NCBI GenBank assembly: GCA_030615145.1
Contig: JAUWZT010000202.1
Span: 1 to 6,331 of the forward strand
From: Promethearchaeota archaeon
Lineage (GTDB): Archaea; Asgardarchaeota; Lokiarchaeia; Sigyniarchaeales; SOKP01
Direction: 5' to 3'
Length of the DNA: 6,331 nt
The notes under the pieces were generated by a model, which worked only from the letters and a program-made list of their open reading frames with translations, ran no database searches and was not told the origin of the DNA. A program made the translations under genes and the position numbers. Within the stretch, counting starts at the first letter, position 1, and each line of letters opens with the position of its first letter. Below, one piece after another: positions 1-5,353 of this stretch.

Positions 1-1
1 T

Positions 2-229
2 GTCTTAATCGAAATTGATAACACTAGAATTCTATTTGGACAAGATATTCACGGACCTTTTTATGACAGTTTTGGTTCCGATTTAGAAGATTATCAAAAA
101 TCAATGCAAAAACTTTTAGATTTAAAGGCCGATATTTTATGCGAAGGTCATTTTGGGGTAATAAAACCAGCTAGCGAAGTAGAACGCTATATCAGAAATT
201 ATATGGAAAGTAATAGAATTAGTAATTGA
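2..229 (+). CDS. Metallo-beta-lactamase-fold hydrolase, C-terminal part (5' truncated by window edge)
   Basis: The frame is open from the left edge and ends at TGA 227-229, giving 75 residues with no start in the window. Two late metal-site signatures of the metallo-beta-lactamase fold are visible. The first is a hydrophobic strand ending in LFGQDIHGP (residues 11-19), where D15 matches the bridging metal Asp of the usual 'LFTGD' motif. The second is CEGHFG (residues 47-52), where H50 matches the last metal-binding His. The tail, KPASEVERYIRNYM, is a typical closing helix. The family hydrolyses thioesters, lactones, phosphodiesters and other substrates with two metal ions, and the substrate cannot be told from this fragment. 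It converges on the TPR reading frame with 35 bp between the two stops. The fold call is fairly safe; the function is open. Confidence 0.8.
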   Translation, partial: VLIEIDNTRILFGQDIHGPFYDSFGSDLEDYQKSMQKLLDLKADILCEGHFGVIKPASEVERYIRNYMESNRISN

Positions 230-232
230 AAG

Positions 233-239
233 AAAAAAA
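233..239 (-). terminator. Oligo-T tract after the TPR reading frame
   Basis: Seven A on the plus strand read as T7 on the minus strand, 26 bp past the TAA at 265-267. Archaeal RNA polymerase terminates at T-rich tracts without needing a hairpin, so this is a plausible terminator. It lies in the short convergent gap with the MBL gene. Such tracts are also common by chance in AT-rich DNA. Confidence 0.35.
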
Positions 240-264
240 TAGAATTAAATCAATAAATATTCAT

Positions 265-1353
265 TTATCTGGGGTGTTTTACCATTTTCGATTTAATCAA
301 TTTTATATTGCTCTTAAGAACTTTTACTAAAGGGACTTTTCCTAAACGGCTCTGAATAAGCGTATTAAGCGCGTTTTCATGAAGTTTTAAAGCTTCCACA
401 TAAGATTTTTGCTCTAAATATGTTAATCCCAATTTATATTGACTGTCTGCTATTCCCTCACTGTTTTCAATATCTTCGAAAATTTTAAGGGCTTTACTAC
501 AGCTTTTCCACGCATCCGTATATTTCCCTTGATTGAGATAAGTTAAACCTATATTATTAATATATTGAGCTTTCTTCTTCTTATCATCATTTTTATCAGC
601 TATTTTCGAAGCCTCCTCGAAACGTTTTAACGCAACGGGATAATTGCCTTCGTCTAAATATATCAATCCTATGTTGTTAAGACTTTCTGCCTTTCTAGAA
701 AGATTTTTTAACTCTTCGTCTATTTTTAAAGATTGTTCAAAAGTTTTTAAAGCGTCAAGGTACAATCCTTGGTCCCAGTAAATCATAGCCGTGTTATAAA
801 GATTTTCGGCTCTCTCATTTGATGGTCCTAAAACTTTAAACAGTTTTATTCCTCGATCGTACCACTTAAGAGCTTGGTTGTATTCACCTCGATCCTGATA
901 CACTAACCCAATTTTATTTAAGCAATATGTTTTACCGATTAAGTCTCCTCTTTTATCAAATAAATCAAGAGCGAGATTATAACGTTTAAAAGCATCTTTA
1001 TATATGCCTTGCTCGTGGAAAATAACACCTACTTTACAAAGAATTCGTGCTTTCCTGTCATCGTCATAAATTTGTGTGGATATCTTAAGAGATTCGTTAT
1101 ACCACTTCATTGCTTCAGGATAGTTGTCTAAACTTTGATAAATTGAACCTATGCTCTCAAAACAATCAGAGTTACCTTCAAGATTCTCTATTTCATCGAA
1201 TAGTTTATAAGCATCTTCGTACCACTTTAGAGCCTCATCGAAATGCTCTTGAACCCTATAAATATCCCCAATTTTGCGTATAATCGCAGCTTCGTTAGTT
1301 AAATTTCCTAGTTGTTCTTCAATTTCTAACGCTTCCCTGTATTTTTTTAATAC
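265..1353 (-). pseudogene. C-terminal TPR section of the SIR2-TPR protein, separated by an in-frame TAA
   Basis: This stretch continues the 1354-4335 gene in the same frame, directly after its TAA. It encodes the rest of TPR unit 17, units 18-25, and a basic tail ending MVKHPR before TAA 265-267. The 81 codons between the stop and the first ATG (1108-1110) all read as good TPR sequence, for example KIGDIYRVQEHFDEALKWY, and contain no ATG, GTG, TTG or CTG. That ATG falls inside TPR unit 19, in the middle of the EAMKWY helix, so a 281-residue protein starting there would begin in mid-repeat. I therefore read this as the severed 3' end of one gene rather than an independent gene. It would be expressed only by stop readthrough, if the TAA is an error or minority variant, or as an internal-start fragment. 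The protein sequence shows no other decay. Confidence 0.75.
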
Positions 1354-3318
1354 TTAATTGTATTTCTTATGGACCAAGAAAACATTACCAATACATAGAA
1401 GCCTTTGTGCTTTCCCTTTCGTATTTCCTAGTTGATCATCAATTTTTAACGCTTCTTCGTACATTTTTAACGCTTCTGGAAAATTATCCTCGTCAAAATA
1501 GATATCTCCTATACTTGTGAAGATATCCGCTTTGGTTTCAAGATTTCCTATACTTTCTGAAACATAGATTGCTTCGTTATAATGTCTTAGAGCTTCTGGA
1601 TAATGCTTTTGGGCTTGATATATTTTGCTAATAATAATAAGTATTTGAATTTGTTCATCGAAATTGTCTAATTCATCCGCTATCAGTAAAGCTTCTTCAT
1701 ATCGTTTTAACGCCTCAACATAATCCCATTTTTCTCGAAAAATATTGCCTATAATATTAAGACAGAGTGCTTTTTTGTGTAAATTTCCAATTTGTTCTGC
1801 TATTTGAACCGCCTCTTCAAATACCTTTAAAGCTTCATTATCTTGTCCTAAATAATGGTAGTTAACACCAATCAAATGAAGACTATCAATTCTCCCTTCC
1901 ATATTATTTTCTTGATTGAAGATTTCAAGCGCTTCTTCAAATTTTTCCATAGCCTGAGAATATACACCCTGATCTTGGAAAATAGATCCTATCTTGTTAA
2001 GCAATTCAGCTATTTTCCCTTTTATACCTAATTTATTAACAATCTCTAGGGCGTTCTTATACCTACTCAAAGCTTCTTTGAAGTTTGCTTGTTCGGCATA
2101 GAAATTTCCAATATTTTTCAAAGAGTCCGCATTTCCTTCAAGGTTTTCTGTTTCTCCATAAATTTCTAGAGCTTCTTGAAAATTTCTAAGTGACTCTAAG
2201 AACTTTCTTTGGTCCAGATAAATTTGTCCTATGACGTTAAGAGTGGAGGCTTTACTGTTTAAATCTTCAAGGCGCTCAAATATCTCTAATGCCTTTTCAA
2301 ATCGTCTTAAAGCTTTTGGATACATTTTTTGCTCTTTATGTATAATCCCTATTTTTTTTAACACATCTACTTTCCCTTTAAGGTCTCCTTCCTGATCAAA
2401 GAATTTTAAAGAATCGTCAAACCATTTTAGTGCTTCAGAATATTTATCTTGATTTTGGAAAATTGTGCCTATTTGGTTTGAGAAAATGGCTTTTAACTCG
2501 AGATTCCCCAAGTTTTCAGCAATTTGAAACCCATCCTCAAAATAATCTAAAGCTTTGATGTAATTCCACTGATCTCTGTAAATTATCCCTAAATAATTTA
2601 GAGAATCTAATTTCCCTTCATAATTTTTTAACCGATCATAAATCCTCAAAGCTTCGTTACACTTATCCAAACCATTTAGGGAATCGCCCATTTCATGGAA
2701 TATGCACCCTAAGAGATTAAGAATTTCTGCTTTATCTTCAAGGTTATCCAATTGCTCGTTAAGTTTCAAAGCTTCATTAAAAAATTTAAGTGCCTCGCTA
2801 AAACTTTTTTTTGAATAGTAAATTTTCCCTGTTTGCTTGTAATTAATCGCTTTTTCGCTATAATTTTCAAGTTTGACATTAATTTTAATAGCAACTTCGA
2901 AATACTTTAGTGCATCCTGATATTTCTCTTGATATTGATAATTAATACCAATATGTTTGTATAATTTAGATTTTTCATATAAATCTTTAAATCGCTCGTT
3001 TTCCTTTAAAGCAAATTCAAAATTTTGTAAAGCCTCAGAATAATTTTTCTGAGCTTGGAGAATTAGGGCAATATATTTAAAAATTAAAGTTCGTTGAGGA
3101 AAGGCTTTTATTTTTAGCTGAATTTGTAAAGATTTACGCAACCAATCTAAAGCATCGCTATAATTTAATTGAATATAGTTGATTATCCCCATTTCCATAA
3201 GAGCAATTGCTTTCCATTTGGTTTTTCCCGAATCTTCACTTATCCGAAAAATTCTTTCTAAACACCTTAAAGCATCGGTATAGTTTTTAGTCTCAAAGTA
3301 GATTTTATAAGATATAAA
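319..3318 (-). repeat. 25-unit coding tandem repeat of 120 bp (40-residue TPRs)
   Basis: Twenty-five units of exactly 120 bp run from unit 1 (3199-3318) to unit 25 (319-438), all in one frame. The unit consensus is roughly NxIGxIYxxQxxYxEAL for helix A into B, then KxFEEALKIxExLGNLExKAxxL. The key TPR positions sit at unit residues G4, Y7, A16, F20 and A23, matching canonical TPR positions 8, 11, 20, 24 and 27. The 40-residue period, rather than the usual 34, is the longer-helix type known from LGN/Pins-like proteins. Units are divergent in sequence, with the first few and the last least like the consensus. The array is interrupted only by the stop in unit 17 at unit position 15. It should form a long right-handed superhelix for binding a protein or peptide. 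Confidence 0.9.
1354..1356 (-). other. In-frame TAA inside TPR unit 17
   Basis: The minus strand reads AAT-TAA-GTA-TTA-AAA, where the repeat pattern calls for an acidic or polar residue, then Ala, then Leu (usually E-A-L). Changing TAA to GAA, AAA or CAA needs one base change and would restore E, K or Q, all of which occur at this position in other units. The frame is identical on both sides (4335, 1353 and 267 are all divisible by 3), so no indel is involved. Confidence 0.9.
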
Positions 3319-4335
3319 CAACTTAGTTAATTCGTTAGGTTCATCAATGTTAGTTTTAAGCCATTCCATTAGGTCAATAGAAAATTTATCTTTGCTTAAT
3401 TTTTCTTTTTCCTTAAAGAATTTCTCTAGGAATTTGGAAGTATTCACATTTAATCGAAAAACATTGACAGAACCATTTAATTGCTTAATTTCTAACAGGT
3501 ATTGGTCCAATTTATCTAAATTTTTGAGATCAATACTCTTTTGTGCGTCAAATTCGTAGAGGTCTTCTTTTGATCCTCCATCTGAAATGTGATTTATCCA
3601 AATTAAATTTTTTAACTTTTTCATTATTTTAAGGGTCGACAGAATGTCGAAATCATTTTTACCAGAATAACCAATTATTATAAGTGAACGGTCGTTTGAG
3701 ATTTTATCTAAAAATTGCGCTTTATAGGGCTCTAATTGGACGATGTTTCTCTCTGTTTGATTCAACCCAATTAATTTTAAAGTATTGATAAACGATGTTC
3801 TCGTATCTTCACCGGTGATGATGTTTCTATGAGAACTATGAATTTTATAAACAGGTATCTTTCCATTTTTATACAACTTTTCTGGGTCACTGAATTTTTC
3901 GTAATCTTTTTTAGTTATTACAGGAATTATCTTCTTTTTAGGAACATTAGATTGTAGCAGAGCGTATTCTAACAGAAAATCGAAGTTACTTGTAATGATA
4001 AAATGTCCTTTTTTAATCATTTCAGCTAGAACAAAATGCTCAAGATTGGGTTTATCGCTTTTTGTAAAAAAGTTAAGAAATCGAAAATCGTCCTCAATAG
4101 ATTTGTGAATAATTCCTACTAAAACCTCAAACCTCAAATTCTGTAATTTCAAGATTGTTTCGATCTCAGAATTAGCACAGGAAAGCTTAATTAGTGCCTC
4201 CATCGTATCACTAGTTGATGGTAATTGAGAAGGCGCCTCAACCGAAGCTCCCGCACCCACTAAAAAAGTAAGTTTTTCATCTGATTCGAATAATTTTGTA
4301 ACATTAAAACTTTTTGACTTTTTAATTGAACTCAT
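1354..4335 (-). CDS. SIR2-like NADase fused to TPR repeats (truncated at TPR unit 17)
   Basis: The 993-residue protein has an N-terminal SIR2-like domain at about residues 20-255. Its motifs are LVGAGAS (25-31, nucleotide loop), FIITSNFDFLLE (112-123, with N117), VYKIHSS (162-168, with H166) and LIIIGYSGKND (218-228). N117 and H166 fall where the catalytic Asn and His of ThsA-type SIR2 NADases lie, so NAD+ hydrolysis is likely. A helical linker (about 256-339) shows no P-loop or other NTPase motif. TPR units of 40 residues follow from residue 340, and the protein ends in unit 17 at ...HKKYN. The start ATG is preceded by AGGTG with a 7-nt spacer. Prokaryotic SIR2 NADases with a sensor-like C-terminus act in phage defence by depleting NAD+; that role is inferred here. 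No signal peptide or membrane segment is seen, so it is probably cytoplasmic. The frame continues beyond the stop to 265, for a full length near 1356 residues. Confidence 0.88.
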   Translation of the reverse strand: MSSIKKSKSFNVTKLFESDEKLTFLVGAGASVEAPSQLPSTSDTMEALIKLSCANSEIETILKLQNLRFEVLVGIIHKSIEDDFRFLNFFTKSDKPNLEHFVLAEMIKKGHFIITSNFDFLLEYALLQSNVPKKKIIPVITKKDYEKFSDPEKLYKNGKIPVYKIHSSHRNIITGEDTRTSFINTLKLIGLNQTERNIVQLEPYKAQFLDKISNDRSLIIIGYSGKNDFDILSTLKIMKKLKNLIWINHISDGGSKEDLYEFDAQKSIDLKNLDKLDQYLLEIKQLNGSVNVFRLNVNTSKFLEKFFKEKEKLSKDKFSIDLMEWLKTNIDEPNELTKLFISYKIYFETKNYTDALRCLERIFRISEDSGKTKWKAIALMEMGIINYIQLNYSDALDWLRKSLQIQLKIKAFPQRTLIFKYIALILQAQKNYSEALQNFEFALKENERFKDLYEKSKLYKHIGINYQYQEKYQDALKYFEVAIKINVKLENYSEKAINYKQTGKIYYSKKSFSEALKFFNEALKLNEQLDNLEDKAEILNLLGCIFHEMGDSLNGLDKCNEALRIYDRLKNYEGKLDSLNYLGIIYRDQWNYIKALDYFEDGFQIAENLGNLELKAIFSNQIGTIFQNQDKYSEALKWFDDSLKFFDQEGDLKGKVDVLKKIGIIHKEQKMYPKALRRFEKALEIFERLEDLNSKASTLNVIGQIYLDQRKFLESLRNFQEALEIYGETENLEGNADSLKNIGNFYAEQANFKEALSRYKNALEIVNKLGIKGKIAELLNKIGSIFQDQGVYSQAMEKFEEALEIFNQENNMEGRIDSLHLIGVNYHYLGQDNEALKVFEEAVQIAEQIGNLHKKALCLNIIGNIFREKWDYVEALKRYEEALLIADELDNFDEQIQILIIISKIYQAQKHYPEALRHYNEAIYVSESIGNLETKADIFTSIGDIYFDEDNFPEALKMYEEALKIDDQLGNTKGKAQRLLCIGNVFLVHKKYN

Positions 4336-4342
4336 CTATTCG

Positions 4343-4347
4343 CACCT
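4343..4347 (-). promoter_or_regulatory. Shine-Dalgarno-like site for the SIR2-TPR gene
   Basis: AGGTG on the minus strand lies 7 nt before the ATG at 4333-4335 and supports that start. It complements the anti-Shine-Dalgarno tail of 16S rRNA. It sits only a few bases downstream of a TATA-like box, so if that box drives the gene the site would be at the very 5' end of the mRNA or missing from it. Confidence 0.5.
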
Positions 4348-4352
4348 AATAA

Positions 4353-4360
4353 AAATTTAT
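4353..4360 (-). promoter_or_regulatory. TATA-like box upstream of the SIR2-TPR gene
   Basis: ATAAATTT on the minus strand is centred about 21 bp before the ATG. The same octamer occurs about 20 bp before the PHP start and before the hydrolase coding start, which is why it is listed. The spacing is a little short for an archaeal TATA box (about 26 bp from the transcription start), so the assignment is tentative. An upstream AT-rich stretch near 4420-4435 is an alternative promoter. Confidence 0.3.
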
Positions 4361-4415
4361 GCTTATGTAAGATTATTACTCTAATTACTCTTAAAAAATT
4401 ATGCTTCATATTTTG

Positions 4416-4422
4416 AAAAAAA
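4416..4422 (-). terminator. Oligo-T tract between the hydrolase and SIR2-TPR genes
   Basis: Seven A on the plus strand give T7 on the minus strand, 24 bp after the hydrolase stop at 4446-4448. It could terminate the hydrolase transcript in archaeal fashion and so separate it from the SIR2-TPR gene, at least partly. The evidence is composition only. Confidence 0.3.
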
Positions 4423-4445
4423 TATTAAATATTTTGTTATTGAAA

Positions 4446-5258
4446 TTAAAATTTGAAGAAATTCTTGATCTCTTCGTGAATTTGTTCAACCTCTTCTTCT
4501 TGAATAATTTCGTGATCCATGTTACCAATAATTACGAGGTCTAAATTGTTTATTGAGTTTTGAACAATTTCAGTAATTTCATTAACAGGAGTTATTTTAT
4601 CTGAATCGCCAATTATTATTTTTATAGTTTTACAGTTAAGTTGTTTTAACACTTCTTTGATTTGGTAACTCTTGTTTTTTAATTCGTTTTTAGTGTTCTT
4701 AATAAAATCATCTACATTTTCTATTCCCTTTACATTTCCTGGAAGAAATTGGTTTATATAACGCAAAGATTTTGAGAAATCGATATGATACGCGTGTTTT
4801 TCTAAATTAATAATTGGACTTATTAATAACATTCTATTTAAAACCTTTATTTTTGAACTTAGAATGAGCCCTATATACGCTCCAAAATCGTGAGCAAGAA
4901 GGTTTACGCTGTTTAAGTTAAATACATTTCTTTCTGCTATTTTTCTGACAAATTCGATAATTTTGATGGAATCTAACACTTGAGATGTAATAGATACCTC
5001 TCCTTGACTAGATCTATATCCTCTGAAATTAAAAACTAAAAAGGAATAACCCATGTCTAAAAGATATTGATGGTCTTTAACGATTTCTTTTAACGCAAAT
5101 AATTGTGGGAAACCGTGGAAATAAATTATTAATGGATAAGGTTTATGAAATGTTGCTGGAGGAAAATAAAGCATACCTTTAAAGATTTGATTTTGGTTAT
5201 GTATTTCAACCTCTGATACCTCGTATATGCCGTCATATTGTTTTTCTTTAAATTCCAG
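4446..5258 (-). CDS. Alpha/beta hydrolase with Asp at the nucleophile elbow; non-ATG start likely
   Basis: The protein is about 270 residues if started at CTG 5256-5258. Features in that numbering are a strand then YFHGFP (46-51, oxyanion-hole region), VFNFRGYRSSQGE (75-87), the elbow NLLAHDFGAY (119-128), the acid loop IIGDSDKITP (215-224, with D220), and NMDHE (247-251) with the catalytic His at 249. The elbow reads A-H-D-F-G, placing Asp (D124) where serine hydrolases have Ser, as in haloalkane dehalogenases and epoxide hydrolases. HGFP is also common in those families, but no clear cap domain is visible. The first in-frame ATG (5172-5174) would cut off a well-formed first strand, EVEIHNQNQIFKG, so the true start is upstream. 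The frame is open to TAA 5271-5273, with AAGGTG just ahead of CTG. A one-base undercall in the A6 run could instead give a GTG start. The substrate is unknown. Confidence 0.8.
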   Translation of the reverse strand: MEFKEKQYDGIYEVSEVEIHNQNQIFKGMLYFPPATFHKPYPLIIYFHGFPQLFALKEIVKDHQYLLDMGYSFLVFNFRGYRSSQGEVSITSQVLDSIKIIEFVRKIAERNVFNLNSVNLLAHDFGAYIGLILSSKIKVLNRMLLISPIINLEKHAYHIDFSKSLRYINQFLPGNVKGIENVDDFIKNTKNELKNKSYQIKEVLKQLNCKTIKIIIGDSDKITPVNEITEIVQNSINNLDLVIIGNMDHEIIQEEEVEQIHEEIKNFFKF

Positions 5259-5266
5259 TATTTTTT

Positions 5267-5272
5267 CACCTT
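5267..5272 (-). promoter_or_regulatory. Shine-Dalgarno-like AAGGTG before the hydrolase
   Basis: AAGGTG on the minus strand lies 8 nt before an in-frame CTG (5256-5258) and 5 nt before an in-frame ATA. It resembles the AGGTG in front of the SIR2-TPR gene and supports translation starting well upstream of the first ATG at 5174. Alternatively, the GTG within it is itself the start, if one A is missing from the A6 run that follows (5261-5266). Confidence 0.45.
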
Positions 5273-5284
5273 AATATAATAAAA

Positions 5285-5292
5285 AAATTTAT
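5285..5292 (-). promoter_or_regulatory. TATA-like box upstream of the hydrolase
   Basis: ATAAATTT on the minus strand is centred about 20 bp before the GTG at 5266-5268 and about 30 bp before the CTG at 5256-5258. It lies in the AT-rich divergent gap shared with the PHP gene. It is a possible archaeal promoter element, supported by recurrence of the same octamer before the other two genes. Confidence 0.3.
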
Positions 5293-5330
5293 CTAATTTA
5301 TTTAATAGTGTCAAATATTAGAATAATTTT

Positions 5331-5338
5331 ATAAATTT
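5331..5338 (+). promoter_or_regulatory. TATA-like box upstream of the PHP gene
   Basis: TTTTATAAATTT (5327-5338) contains the octamer ATAAATTT, centred about 20 bp before the ATG at 5354. No Shine-Dalgarno-like purine run lies between it and the ATG. The close spacing fits a leaderless or nearly leaderless transcript, which is common in archaea. The position is slightly closer than the usual TATA-to-start distance. Confidence 0.4.
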
Positions 5339-5353
5339 TGGATACTCTTTAAA

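Noticed and set aside
1342..1348. Frameshift or homopolymer error in the T7 run next to the internal stop as cause of the split
   Set aside because: The reading frame is the same before and after the stop and the TPR register is kept, so a length error in this run is not the explanation; only a substitution fits.
1354..1356. Pyrrolysine or selenocysteine recoding at the internal stop
   Set aside because: Pyrrolysine uses TAG and selenocysteine TGA; this is TAA. The position normally holds E, D, K or Q in the repeats, and no special residue is expected.
1301..1476. Units 16 and 17 look alike at DNA level (for example 1303-1350 against 1423-1470), suggesting a fresh duplication near the stop
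   Set aside because: The similarity is confined to the conserved helix-B/linker half of the unit, while the other half is clearly different, so it is explained by shared TPR consensus.
319..3318. 120-bp periodicity as a CRISPR-like or non-coding satellite array
   Set aside because: There are no identical repeats separated by unique spacers; units are diverged and the period is explained fully by 40-codon TPR units.
3347..3559. Plus-strand open frame of 70 codons
   Set aside because: It lies antisense within the linker and first-TPR region of the SIR2-TPR gene and has no recognisable domain; the minus strand has clear protein motifs here.
5129..5314. Minus-strand 61-codon open frame beginning MTLLNKLDKF
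   Set aside because: It overlaps the hydrolase N-terminus in another frame and runs through the AT-rich divergent gap. The hydrolase frame gives the sensible beta-strand and YFHGFP sequence, so this is a shadow.
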